A stretch of DNA of 64,000 nt from a bacterium 1XD21-70 (GTDB lineage Bacteria > Bacillota > Clostridia > Lachnospirales > Lachnospiraceae): NCBI GenBank assembly GCA_003669055.1, contig RAYB01000014.1:60174-124173 (forward strand). The letters are read 5' to 3'. The position numbers and the translations under genes were made by a program. Of this stretch, positions 16,410 through 24,139 are shown in pieces. The number at the start of each line of letters is the position of its first letter. Within the stretch, counting starts at the first letter, position 1. The notes under the pieces are model-generated. The model did no database searches and was not told where the DNA came from. It was given only the letters and a program-made list of their open reading frames with translations.

Positions 16410-17234
16410 GTGTATCGTGTGATCAAGGTATTGAACAATAACGGGGTACTGGTTTACGATATCAAGCGGGAAGAGGAGGCAATTCTGCTGGGCAATGGCA
16501 TTGGGTTCGGAAAGCGGGTCAACGAGCGGTTCGAGCGGGATGAGAACACAAAACGCTACACGATCGTGGACAGGGAGGAGAAAAAAAGAACGGGCCGGCA
16601 GGTCTTAAGCGGCATGGACCCGGAGTTTTTGGAACTGGCAGGGAGGATTGTGGACTTGGCGAAGGCCGAACTGGGAGAGTTAAATCCCAATATCCTGATC
16701 CCGCTGGCAGACCATATCGCGGTGGCAGTGGAGCGGATGCAGAACGGGATCCTGCTGAAAAACCCGTTCCACGGGGACATACGGATCTTATACCCGGAGG
16801 AATATAAGATCGCATTAAAAAGCCGTGACATGGTTCAGGAAGTTTCCGGATGTGCGCTATGCCAGGATGAGGTAGGCTATATCGCCCTCCATATCCGGGC
16901 CGGCAGGATGGATGAGGCGTTGGAGGAGTCCCTGCAGATGGTCACGGTTATCCGGATGGTAGCAGCGATGGTGGAAGAGGCGCTGGGGCAGAAGCTGGAT
17001 CCGCATTCCTTTATGTTCGAGCGTTTTATGGCACATCTGCGCTATCTGGTGGTGCGGATCCGCGATGGGGAGCCGATTGCCCTGGACATGGACGAGTATG
17101 CAAGGACGCAGTTCCCGCAGTCCTATGAACTGGCCGGGAGGATCTGCGCGCGTTTAGGGGAAGAACTCCACAAGCCGGTGCCACGCGAGGCCATTGGGCA
17201 CTTAGGGATCCATATTGAGCGGCTGAAAATATAA
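16410..17234 (+). CDS. BglG/LicT/GlcT-family transcription antiterminator
   Basis: About 274 residues. The start is set at GTG 16410, giving MYRVIKVLNNNGVLVYD, the usual beginning of the RNA-binding CAT domain; a GTG at 16389 in the same frame would be inside the G-rich ribosome-binding region. Two PTS-regulation domains follow, with conserved histidines in LADHIAVAVERM and IALHIRAG (PRD1) and FMAHLRYLV and AIGHLGIHIERL (PRD2). The PTS controls such proteins by phosphorylation. Its target is very likely the RAT element in front of ptsG. Confidence 0.93.
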   Translation: MYRVIKVLNNNGVLVYDIKREEEAILLGNGIGFGKRVNERFERDENTKRYTIVDREEKKRTGRQVLSGMDPEFLELAGRIVDLAKAELGELNPNILIPLADHIAVAVERMQNGILLKNPFHGDIRILYPEEYKIALKSRDMVQEVSGCALCQDEVGYIALHIRAGRMDEALEESLQMVTVIRMVAAMVEEALGQKLDPHSFMFERFMAHLRYLVVRIRDGEPIALDMDEYARTQFPQSYELAGRICARLGEELHKPVPREAIGHLGIHIERLKI

Positions 17235-17304
17235 GGCCGGCCCTCCAAAAAGGCAGCAGTGCCCGCAGAAATCCGATTCATAAAGGGAGAAAGGCAGGAA
17301 CCGA

Positions 17305-18291
17305 ATGGATTGTTATTTTGCCCCCATGGAGGGGATCACCGGGTATGTGTACCGCAAGGCCCACCATCGGGTATACGGAGGGATTGCCCGTTACTACACC
17401 CCTTTTATCGCGCCTGGGCAGTCTAAGAAGCTTAAGTCCAGGGAGATGAATGACATATTGCCGGAGCATAACCAGGGCATACCCGTTGTGCCTCAGGTGC
17501 TGACGAACCGTGCGGAGGATTTTCTGTGGGCAGCAGAAAAAATACAGCATCTGGGGTATGGGGAAGTCAACTTAAACTTAGGATGCCCTTCCGGGACAGT
17601 AGTATCCAAAAACCGTGGTTCCGGGTTTTTGGCTATGCCGGAGGAACTGGACCGTTTCCTAGGACAGGTAAGCAGGGAATTGGAACGGAGGGGAATGAAA
17701 TTTTCCATCAAGACGCGCATCGGAAAGAATGACCCAGGAGAGTTCGTAAGGCTTTTAAAGATTTTCAACCAATACCCGCTTCAAAGCCTGATCGTCCACC
17801 CAAGGACCCAGGCTGACTTTTACCAAAACCATCCCAACTGGGAAGCGTTTTGGCAGGCAGTGGAAGGCAGCCGGAACCCTCTCTGCTATAACGGCGATAT
17901 TTTTTCCCCGGAAGATGCCGTCGCATTCAAAAAATCATTCCCCATGGTGCAGGCCATGATGTTAGGGCGCGGGCTTTTAAGAGATCCTGCATTGGCAGAA
18001 AAAATCACCGGAGCCGCCGCTGCAGAACGGACAAGCAGCAACAATACGGACAATCCCGGACTCCGGCGCTTAAAACACTTTCACCACCTATTGCTATCCG
18101 GCTACCAGGAGGCAATCCCCGGTGAGAGGAATGTGCTCTTTAAAATGAAAGAATTATGGACTTACCTAGGCGCCGGATTTGAAAACAGTGACCGCCCATT
18201 AAAAAAGATAAAAAAAGCCAAACGGATAGAAGAGTACCTGGATGCAACAGAACAGCTATTCACAGAAGGCAGCAGAATCCAGATGCTTTAA
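17305..18291 (+). CDS. tRNA-dihydrouridine synthase
   Basis: 328 residues of the Dus family, an FMN enzyme that reduces uridine in the tRNA D-loop. It starts with YFAPMEGITGYVYR, has the catalytic cysteine in NLNLGCPSGTV, FMN/RNA-contact motifs KTRIG and IVHPRTQ, and NGDI followed by MLGRGLLRDP. A GGCAGGAACCG context precedes the ATG. The C-terminal helical domain is present, so it appears intact. Confidence 0.93.
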   Translation: MDCYFAPMEGITGYVYRKAHHRVYGGIARYYTPFIAPGQSKKLKSREMNDILPEHNQGIPVVPQVLTNRAEDFLWAAEKIQHLGYGEVNLNLGCPSGTVVSKNRGSGFLAMPEELDRFLGQVSRELERRGMKFSIKTRIGKNDPGEFVRLLKIFNQYPLQSLIVHPRTQADFYQNHPNWEAFWQAVEGSRNPLCYNGDIFSPEDAVAFKKSFPMVQAMMLGRGLLRDPALAEKITGAAAAERTSSNNTDNPGLRRLKHFHHLLLSGYQEAIPGERNVLFKMKELWTYLGAGFENSDRPLKKIKKAKRIEEYLDATEQLFTEGSRIQML

Positions 18292-18457
18292 AAGCCCTTA
18301 AAGCCCGAAACCGCAGCAGAATCGGATTCTATGGCATGCCTCTTGCCTTTTCCCTCCCTTTCTGCCAAGGCGTAACTTCCCGGCATGTCTTTTTTGCCTC
18401 TTCCTGGCAAGGCTTTTGCTTCCCGGAAAATTTTCGCTTCCCTATTTTACAATTCTG

Positions 18458-18466
18458 TGCTATACT
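18458..18466 (+). promoter_or_regulatory. extended -10 promoter of folT
   Basis: TGC-TATACT with only a weak -35 (TTCCCT at 18438-18443, 17-base spacer). It lies 52 bases ahead of the THF riboswitch. Confidence 0.65.
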
Positions 18467-18517
18467 CACCCATGTACCGGCCGCAAGACGGCCAAAACCA
18501 AAAACAAAATAAGAAAA

Positions 18518-18626
18518 GCAGAGTAGGTCTGTGCGCGTTAAGTGCCGGGTGGACGGGGAGTTGCCATCCGGACGAAAAGGGCAGAAGGATATATGCCCTT
18601 GCGGTGCATGGCCCGCATCCCGCTGC
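18518..18626 (+). ncRNA. tetrahydrofolate (THF) riboswitch
   Basis: The leader contains the conserved segments GAGTAGGTCTGTGCGCGTTAAGTG, split by hairpins from GGGAGTTGCCATCCGGACGA and from GCGGTGCATGGCCCGCATCC in that order, as in published folT riboswitches. The ends GCAG (18518-18521) and CTGC (18623-18626) close the P1 helix. It senses reduced folates and reduces folT expression when they are plentiful. Confidence 0.9.
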
Positions 18627-18687
18627 AAAGAGGGTAATCCATGAATTATCTCCTTTGTGCCGCGAGAGGTCTGCAAAGGAGGTAATT
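18627..18687 (+). promoter_or_regulatory. riboswitch expression platform hiding the folT ribosome-binding site
   Basis: AATTATCTCCTTTG (18644-18657) pairs over 14 bp, one of them G-U, with CAAAGGAGGTAATT (18674-18687), which contains the Shine-Dalgarno sequence of folT. Upstream, CAAAGAGGGTAAT (18626-18638) is an imperfect copy of that site and can pair with the same CTCC strand instead. Competition with the P1 helix of the riboswitch would set which pairing forms, giving translational control. Confidence 0.8.
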
Positions 18688-18690
18688 TTT

Positions 18691-19263
18691 ATGAAAAAAT
18701 TAGCAACTTTGTTCACCGATTCGTACAACGAATTCAAGAATGTGAGGACACTCACCATGACCGGCATGCTTGGTGCGGTCTCGGTTGTCCTGGGGTATCT
18801 GACCCTGGCAATCGGCGATTACATCAAGATCGGTTTTTCCAGCATTGCCAACCAGATGGTGCACTACCTGTTCGGCCCGGTGGTCGGGGGTGCATTTGGC
18901 GCGGCGCTGGATATCCTCAAGTATATGGTTAAGCCGACCGGCCCGTATTTCCCGGGCTGGACATTCGGTGCACTGTTAGCCGGTGTGGTCTACGGTATCT
19001 TTTATTACAAAAAACCGGTGTCTTTTTGGCGGGTGCTAATAGCGGAACTTGTGGTAGCGGTTCTTTGCAATATGCTGTTAGGGACCTATTGGCTCACTTT
19101 GATGTATGGCAACCGCTTTTTTGATCTGTTTTGGCTGCGCGTCCAGAAGAACCTGATCATGTGGCCGATCAATTCCGTGATTTTTTATACGATTGCAAAG
19201 AACATGGAGGCAGCGGGTATATTCCGTATCCTGAAAGGTTCAGGAAAGGCCGTGCCGCGGTAA
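18691..19263 (+). CDS. folT: ECF transporter folate-binding S component
   Basis: About 190 residues with six hydrophobic segments; MTGMLGAVSVVLGYLTLAIGD and the GPVVGGAFGAALDILKY region resemble S components of energy-coupling factor transporters. The THF riboswitch in front identifies folate as the substrate. An AAAGGAGG site is 9 bases ahead of the ATG. The shared energizing module (EcfT/EcfA) is elsewhere. Confidence 0.92.
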   Translation: MKKLATLFTDSYNEFKNVRTLTMTGMLGAVSVVLGYLTLAIGDYIKIGFSSIANQMVHYLFGPVVGGAFGAALDILKYMVKPTGPYFPGWTFGALLAGVVYGIFYYKKPVSFWRVLIAELVVAVLCNMLLGTYWLTLMYGNRFFDLFWLRVQKNLIMWPINSVIFYTIAKNMEAAGIFRILKGSGKAVPR

Positions 19264-19368
19264 GGGGGGCACGCTTGTCCGCTGAGGGCATCAACAGCCG
19301 GTAAAACAGGAATGTACGGCTTGAATCTGCATATATTGAGACAAAGAGATGTGCGGAAGTGGTGCTAG

Positions 19369-20154
19369 ATGCAGATTTATGTTGTAAAAGAGGGGGATAC
19401 TGTTGATAAAATTGCGTCCTCCATGGGGATTTTGGTGGATGCATTGATTTATGATAACCAGATTGAATATCCTTATCGCCTGGCTGTTGGCCAGGCACTT
19501 TTTATTGGGGATTATTTGGGAAAGTACACAGGTGACGGGTGCATCCAGCAGCGGGACGGAAGGGAACGCAGAAACCGGAGGCCCTTGTATGTGAGCGGCT
19601 ATGCGTATCCTTACATCCAGAATGAGGTGCTTGAGGAGACACTGCCAGGGCTGACGGCGATTTACATCTTTTCTTATGGGTTTACGGCAGAGGGGGAACT
19701 GCTGCCGCCTTCCCGCAATGAGGACTGGATGATTGCAGCGGCACAGCAGCAGAATGTCCGCCCGGTGCTGACCCTGACGCCGCTGGGCAGCGACGGGCGC
19801 TTTAACAATCACCTGGTGACAACCCTGGTGCAGAGCCGTGCCCTGCAGCAAAAGCTTCTGTGGGCGCTGGGGGGCATTATGCAGCAGAAGGGCTATGGAG
19901 GGCTGGATATTGATTTTGAATATGTGCAGGCGCAAGACAGGGAGGCATTTGCCGCCTTTGTGGAGTTTGCCACGCAGGTGATGAACCTGTTTGGTTATCC
20001 GGTCAGCGTGGCTCTGGCTCCGAAGACCTCCAAAGACCAGGAGGGGCTTTTGTATGAGGGGATGGATTACCGCCTGCTGGGGGCGGCGGCGAACCGGGTG
20101 ATGTTGATGACATATGAGTGGGGTTATACATATGAGCCGATAGGGTTATGGTAA
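19369..20154 (+). pseudogene. LysM-GH18 spore-cortex-type glycosidase, C-terminus cut off by the prophage
   Basis: An N-terminal LysM domain (IYVVKEGDTVDKIASSMG) is followed by a glycosyl hydrolase 18 domain with the catalytic motif GGLDIDFEY, similar to SleL/YaaH spore germination hydrolases. The frame reaches MTYEWGYTY, where relatives continue with G-P-P and another ~150 residues. Here it reads EPIGLW and stops. The break coincides with the left end of the prophage, so the rest should lie at the right attachment site outside the window. Confidence 0.85.
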
Positions 20155-20165
20155 TAAAAACAGGA
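20125..20165. other. probable left attachment site (attL) of the prophage
   Basis: The LysM-GH18 reading frame loses family similarity around 20130-20140 and ends at 20154; the integrase gene stops 15 bp later at 20170. Serine integrases usually sit next to att. The exact core cannot be fixed without the right end. Confidence 0.7.
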
Positions 20166-20169
20166 TATC

Positions 20170-21756
20170 TCAGCGGTTTTCCGGGAGCCTGGGATAGAAA
20201 TGGAGTTCAAAGGTGGCCGTATCCCGCAGCCCCTTTTTCGTGCGCTCAGTCCGGGAATAATCAATATGGTCTAAAACTTCTTTCAGCATGGAATTGCGGG
20301 TTTCCATATCGTCCGTATCCCAGTAGCTGTCAATAATCCTTCTGGCGGCCGGGAGAAACTCCCTTTTTGCCTGTTCCTGTAATTGGATGTCTTCTATCTG
20401 CTGCAGCAGGCGGGACAGTTCCGTATCGAGGCCGGACTGCTTTTCTTCCAAAAGCTTTCTCCGTTCCTGAAACACGCTCAGTGTGTAAACACCCTGCTCC
20501 AGCAAGTCATACGTGCTGGAAAGCTGCTGGCGGACCTGCTGGCGTTTGGCTTTCAGGGTTTTGGCGCTGTTGCTTAACAGGGACAGGGCAGAGGAGGTGT
20601 CTTCTTGTGGTTCTTCTTCCCATTCCAGTTCATATCGGGCAGCCCATTCCCGCAACCCGTCAATCACCTTTTTCTCAATCAGGTAGATCGGTGAGGATAC
20701 GGTCTTGCATTTGCTGTTCGGGCAGCGTAGGATGGCGTATTTGGCCTTGGTGTTGCTGACCTGGCGCGTCATCAGGCTATGGCAGCCGGAGCAGTATACA
20801 AGGCCGCTTAAGGGGTTCCGGAGGGCGTTGGAGCCGCCGGTATGGGTGGTTTTCTTGTTTTTGCGGACATCCTGTGCCATTTGGTAGACCTCCTCTGTAA
20901 TAATAGGTTCAAAACGCCCCCGTATTTTGGGGCAGCCGTCATCCTTGGGGCGGCTTTCGACAATGGTTCCGGCATTGGTTATGGTCTTGTGTACCTTCCG
21001 CCAGCTCCACCTCTGGTACCCGGTGTAGACGGGGTTGCGGATGATGTCCATAATGCTGGAAGCAGACCAGGAACTGCCGGAGCGGGAGGGGATATGGAGG
21101 GCATTTAACCGGTCACGGATCTGGTAAGACCCGAATCTCTGGTAGCTGCCGTCCGGCTGCAGTTCGCCGCAGGTATAAAGCCGGAAGATCATCCGGACAA
21201 CAGAAGCCTCATCCTCTACGATTTCCAGGACATAGCCTTTGTCCCCTTTATGCTTTACCTTCTCATACCCATAGGGGGCTGTCCCGGCGATGTACCATCC
21301 ATCCTGGAAGGCAGCCGTGCGCCCGGTCTGGATCCGGCGGTTGATGGTCTTGTATTCCCGGCGGCTCATGAAGAGGTTGAACTCAAAGTATTCCTCGTCA
21401 AATTCATTGCTGGGGTCATAGGTTTTGGCAGGGGTGATGATTTTGGTGCCGCTGAATTTAAACGCTTCGGCCACCGTCCCCTGATCTTTGGTGTCGCCGC
21501 GGGCCAGGCGCTCTATCTCCATGACAAGCACACTGTCCCATTTGCCCTGCATAACCTCCAGGAGGAGCTGCTGCATCTTCGGGCGGGCGGCGATCGTCTC
21601 CCCGGAGACCAGTTCCTTGTAGACGGCGCCGACGGCCAGCCCCATCCTGGCAGCGAGCGCGGCCAGGATGTCCTGGTGGCGGGATAAGGTCTCCCCCTCG
21701 CCCCTTGCCTCAGCCTCCTTGTCGGCGCGGCTTTTCCTCAGATACATGGCTACCAT
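20170..21756 (-). CDS. large serine recombinase (phage integrase)
   Basis: 528 residues. The N-terminal resolvase domain begins MYLRKSRAD with the likely nucleophile Ser9. The recombinase DNA-binding domain includes APYGYEKV and RNPVYTGY. A zinc ribbon has CSGC and CPNSKC, followed by a coiled-coil segment (about 395-470) typical of this group. It cuts and joins attP and attB. It is transcribed toward attL and is the outermost prophage gene. Confidence 0.95.
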   Translation of the reverse strand: MVAMYLRKSRADKEAEARGEGETLSRHQDILAALAARMGLAVGAVYKELVSGETIAARPKMQQLLLEVMQGKWDSVLVMEIERLARGDTKDQGTVAEAFKFSGTKIITPAKTYDPSNEFDEEYFEFNLFMSRREYKTINRRIQTGRTAAFQDGWYIAGTAPYGYEKVKHKGDKGYVLEIVEDEASVVRMIFRLYTCGELQPDGSYQRFGSYQIRDRLNALHIPSRSGSSWSASSIMDIIRNPVYTGYQRWSWRKVHKTITNAGTIVESRPKDDGCPKIRGRFEPIITEEVYQMAQDVRKNKKTTHTGGSNALRNPLSGLVYCSGCHSLMTRQVSNTKAKYAILRCPNSKCKTVSSPIYLIEKKVIDGLREWAARYELEWEEEPQEDTSSALSLLSNSAKTLKAKRQQVRQQLSSTYDLLEQGVYTLSVFQERRKLLEEKQSGLDTELSRLLQQIEDIQLQEQAKREFLPAARRIIDSYWDTDDMETRNSMLKEVLDHIDYSRTERTKKGLRDTATFELHFYPRLPENR

Positions 21757-21818
21757 ATAGGTTTATTTCCGCCTTTCCTAAAAATGGAACTGCTATAAAA
21801 TGCTGATGCATGATGTTA

Positions 21819-22247
21819 TTATGCAGTCTCTTCGATTCTCTGTTTCAGCCTCCGCACTTCGTTCTCCAGACGGTTTACCCGGATCAGGAGCATCTCTTTC
21901 TCATTCTCTGTTTTTAAGGCATCATCCAGCTTACGGGACAGGTCTAAGTGGCCTTCGGCGATAATGCTGATATTCTTGTTTGTTTCATTTTCCAAAGTCA
22001 TTTGAACCTCGGTAACTTTTGATTCTACTTTATCGAGCCTGGAGTCCATCGTATCAAGCCTGGAGTCCATCGTATCAAGCCTGGAGTCCATCGTATCAAG
22101 CCTGGAGTCCATCTCATCGAGCCTGGAATCCATCTTATCAAGTCTGGAATCCACCTTATCAAGCCTTTCATATATAGGCTTATTTAGTTCCCCTACTGTT
22201 TTACTGACGATTTCAGCTATCATTTCCAGGTCTTTCTTTTCTAACAT
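21819..22247 (-). CDS. coiled-coil heptad-repeat protein
   Basis: 142 residues. After a short N-terminal segment (EIVSKTVGELNKPIYERL), residues 28-80 are eight near-identical heptads of the form R-L-D-x-M-D-S, and the C-terminal half is a further coiled coil (LIRVNRLENEVRRLKQRI). A strong AAAGGAGG site precedes the ATG. Such proteins are common near phage integrases in Firmicutes but have no assigned role. No enzyme motif is seen. Confidence 0.8.
   Translation of the reverse strand: MLEKKDLEMIAEIVSKTVGELNKPIYERLDKVDSRLDKMDSRLDEMDSRLDTMDSRLDTMDSRLDTMDSRLDKVESKVTEVQMTLENETNKNISIIAEGHLDLSRKLDDALKTENEKEMLLIRVNRLENEVRRLKQRIEETA
22032..22165. repeat. 21-bp tandem repeat inside the coiled-coil gene
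   Basis: About six copies of a 21-bp unit; three consecutive units built on CTGGAGTCCATCGTATCAAG are identical, the flanking ones diverged. Each encodes one heptad, so copy-number change keeps the frame and lengthens the coiled coil. Confidence 0.8.
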
Positions 22248-22363
22248 TTTTTATCCTCCTTTAAGTTTAATCCGTTTCTGGCTCCCCCGGAAATTTTCCT
22301 GGTTTTCCAGTACTTGGGTTATAAAAGTAAATCCGTGATTTTAATGCTCAAATTGTTCATCTG

Positions 22364-22372
22364 TGCTATACT
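22364..22372 (+). promoter_or_regulatory. extended -10 promoter of the small toxin gene
   Basis: TGC-TATACT, no strong -35. Predicted start about 22379, giving a ~40-base leader before the GTG. Confidence 0.6.
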
Positions 22373-22417
22373 CGTGCTGTTACCGCCCCTAGGCTGGTAC
22401 GGAAAGGGGGTGTCCTC

Positions 22418-22504
22418 GTGGATGTATTCGTGTCGTTTTTCATCGCTGTTATGGCTGGTGTAGTTTGCCACTACATCATCAAATGGTTAGACAGTGATAA
22501 ATAG
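22418..22504 (+). CDS. 28-residue membrane peptide, probable type I toxin
   Basis: GTG start with a GGAAAGGGGG site 7 bases ahead. The peptide has one hydrophobic helix (FVSFFIAVMAGVVCHYII) ending in a charged tail KWLDSDK, the form of Fst/TxpA-type toxins that insert in the membrane. CCCCT (22386-22390) can pair with AGGGG (22405-22409), hiding the ribosome-binding site, as is common in type I toxin mRNAs. A strong opposing promoter downstream makes a short RNA across the shared terminator. Toxicity is inferred, not shown. Confidence 0.7.
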   Translation: MDVFVSFFIAVMAGVVCHYIIKWLDSDK

Positions 22505-22554
22505 TCGGTAACTAGCCTATGGCCTTAAGCCCTGCCATTGCCAAAAATGGGAAT

Positions 22555-22589
22555 AAAAAAGCCCCAGAGGTGACGCTCCGGGGCTTTTT
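22555..22589. terminator. bidirectional terminator shared by toxin mRNA and antisense RNA
   Basis: GCCCCAGAG (22561-22569) pairs with CTCCGGGGC (22576-22584), one mismatch. Six A's lie on the left and five T's on the right, so it works in both directions. Confidence 0.85.
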
Positions 22590-22625
22590 GCTGTCGTCCT
22601 GCATGGACTTTCGTGTCTTTTGCCT
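22555..22625 (-). ncRNA. probable antisense RNA (type I antitoxin)
   Basis: A consensus minus-strand promoter at 22632-22660 predicts a start near 22625 and the bidirectional terminator an end near 22555, about 70 bases. Between them there is no reading frame with a ribosome-binding site. Its 3' half is complementary to the 3' end of the toxin mRNA. Confidence 0.65.
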
Positions 22626-22631
22626 ATTGGC

Positions 22632-22660
22632 ATTATAGCATATGCAAATCTGATTTGCAA
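22632..22660 (-). promoter_or_regulatory. antisense RNA promoter
   Basis: On the minus strand TTGCAA (22660-22655), a 17-base spacer, then TATAAT (22637-22632) preceded by TGC. No coding region begins downstream, which supports a small RNA. Confidence 0.8.
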
Positions 22661-22680
22661 TATACCCCCGGGAATATTTA

Positions 22681-22727
22681 ATTGTCAATCTTCTTCCGCT
22701 TTTCCCAGCGCCTTTCCAATAATGTAA
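22681..22727 (-). repeat. relic copy A of the shared 3' tail
   Basis: On the minus strand this reads ADYIIGKALGKAEED-stop, matching the last residues (VLGKVLGKAEED) of the intact gene at 23895-24095. It overlaps the 3' end of the DUF4160 gene in another frame. Confidence 0.7.
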
Positions 22728-23006
22728 TCAGCAATAAAAACGAATTTCATTAAAATAGTTTGACCGCTTTTTTTCAATATCTGCATGACGAGCTTCGATA
22801 ATATCCATAATATCCCTCAGTTTTCTTTTAGGGATCTGAGAATTATTATGGCATAAGAGACAGCGCCCGGTTTGGCTGATCCAGATCTTTGTTGCATTTT
22901 CAGACGGAAAATTTTCAGAGACATGTACATGTATAGGTTCTAATGGTTTATTCTCATTTGACCAGAAATAAATCAGATAAGAACCAACTTTAAAAATTTG
23001 CGGCAC
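22728..23006 (-). CDS. DUF4160 protein
   Basis: About 92 residues from the GTG at 23006, which has a GGGAGG site 8 bases ahead and gives the usual start (PQIFKVGSYLIYFWSNEN). The DUF4160 hallmark PIHVHVSE follows. The C-terminal half is charged. DUF4160 genes often pair with a second small gene in a toxin-antitoxin-like arrangement; here the upstream gene overlaps by 17 bases. Activity unknown. Confidence 0.85.
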   Translation of the reverse strand: MPQIFKVGSYLIYFWSNENKPLEPIHVHVSENFPSENATKIWISQTGRCLLCHNNSQIPKRKLRDIMDIIEARHADIEKKRSNYFNEIRFYC

Positions 23007-23268
23007 TATCAAAGCCTCCCTCTCTTGCAAGCCTGATGACAATATGGGCTACTGATTGCAGAAATTCCTGAAGGTTATTGATTTCATCCTGAGAAAAGCC
23101 GTCTATGTTTTTCCATTCATAGGAAGGCAGGCAACATTCTGCAGAATGGAAACCGCCATATACAGGTTTTTCAAAATAGACTTTTACAGTTTCAACATCG
23201 TTTTCAAAGTAGGTATCAGAATGGACAATTTCTGTAGCATCATCCAATGTCATAAATTTATACATCAT
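22990..23268 (-). CDS. DUF4160-associated small protein
   Basis: About 92 residues from ATG 23268, preceded by AAGGAGGG. Begins YKFMTLDDATEIVHSD and ends REGGFDSAANF; the same kind of protein is found next to DUF4160 genes in other Firmicutes. The 3' end overlaps the DUF4160 start, so translation is coupled. Upstream in-frame codons to 23349 are a relic tail, not part of the gene. Possible antitoxin (inference). Confidence 0.8.
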   Translation of the reverse strand: MMYKFMTLDDATEIVHSDTYFENDVETVKVYFEKPVYGGFHSAECCLPSYEWKNIDGFSQDEINNLQEFLQSVAHIVIRLAREGGFDSAANF

Positions 23269-23285
23269 AAAATGTTTTACCCTCC

Positions 23286-23350
23286 TTGTCTTAATCTTCT
23301 TCCGCTTTTCCCAGCACCTTTCCCAAAACCGTAATCCTGTCGCCATCAAC
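23286..23350 (-). repeat. relic copy B of the shared 3' tail
   Basis: Minus strand encodes DGDRITVLGKVLGKAEED-stop in a frame not used by either neighbour. Over about 50 bases it is almost identical to the end of the gene at 23895-24095 (copy C at 23893-23950). Confidence 0.8.
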
Positions 23351-23364
23351 TGTAGGCAGAAATT

Positions 23365-23574
23365 CTATGCAAACATAAGCCGTCCCTTTGGTTCCGGGAC
23401 TTCAAGCCCCCTTTCCAATGTTACTTCAATCCACTCTTTGATAACGACCTCAGCATTTGCGATCGCTTCTTCTATGGTTGCACCGTCAGCCATGCAGCCT
23501 GGGAGTTCCGGCACCTCGACAATAAAAGAATTGTCATCATCTGACCAGTAAATAATACGTTCATATTTATACAT
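23365..23574 (-). CDS. HicB-like antitoxin
   Basis: 69 residues with the HicB fold signature: YWSDDDNSFIVEVPELPGCMADGATIEEAIANAEV. It lacks a separate DNA-binding domain. It is encoded 10 bp after the HicA-like gene on the same strand, so the pair is probably a toxin-antitoxin unit. A CAGGAGGTATCCC-like site precedes the ATG on the minus strand. Confidence 0.85.
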   Translation of the reverse strand: MYKYERIIYWSDDDNSFIVEVPELPGCMADGATIEEAIANAEVVIKEWIEVTLERGLEVPEPKGRLMFA

Positions 23575-23584
23575 GGGATACCTC

Positions 23585-23833
23585 CTATAATTTAAGCTGA
23601 TATTTTTGTAAGAAAGTCCTGATTTGCTTTACCTGGTAAGGTTTTGCCATATTACCACTGGGTTGAATATTTATATTTTCCGGAAGATTACTGTAAGAGT
23701 ATATGAAATGGTCACCTTTTATACGGCATTCAAAACCTAATATATTAAGGAGTTTTTGCAAATCCCGGAATTTAATATTTTTGTCCTGCATTCCGCTCAG
23801 GATGGATAAATATAATTTTTCTATAGTTGCCAT
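23585..23833 (-). CDS. HicA-like mRNA interferase toxin
   Basis: 82 residues. FRDLQKLLNILGFECRIKGDHFIY and the end YQVKQIRTFLQ match the double-stranded-RNA-binding-like HicA fold, with the catalytic His in GDHFIYS. The sequence is diverged, and the toxin would act on mRNA. It precedes the HicB-like gene. Confidence 0.78.
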   Translation of the reverse strand: MATIEKLYLSILSGMQDKNIKFRDLQKLLNILGFECRIKGDHFIYSYSNLPENINIQPSGNMAKPYQVKQIRTFLQKYQLKL

Positions 23834-23894
23834 GACAGCAGATGCCCTTTCTGTATTATAGATTAAAAGCTATTTTATAATCTTATACTCTCCA

Positions 23895-24095
23895 TCAATC
23901 TTCTTCCGCTTTCCCCAGCACCTTTCCCAAAACCGTAATCCTGTCGCCATTTTCTAAATCCTGGATTGCGTCTATTGTTTCGGCATTAGGGAGTTCATCA
24001 GGAATAGCGGCACCTTCTAATACTCCGAGAATATAATACATCTTCGTTTCAGGTATACGGTCTAATAATTGAATTGCTAATTCTTTATTACTCAT
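23895..24095 (-). CDS. small hypothetical protein with the shared C-terminal tail
   Basis: 66 residues: an N-terminal helical part (NKELAIQLLDRIPETKMYYILGVLEG) seen in many small Firmicute proteins of unknown role, and the acidic tail DRITVLGKVLGKAEED. Relics of this tail lie downstream of at least two other cassettes and upstream at 24140-24205. Possible antitoxin; no partner is obvious. Confidence 0.65.
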   Translation of the reverse strand: MSNKELAIQLLDRIPETKMYYILGVLEGAAIPDELPNAETIDAIQDLENGDRITVLGKVLGKAEED

Positions 24096-24139
24096 AATAA
24101 TGGATATTCCTCTCTTAAAATAAAAGTATCTATTTTTAT

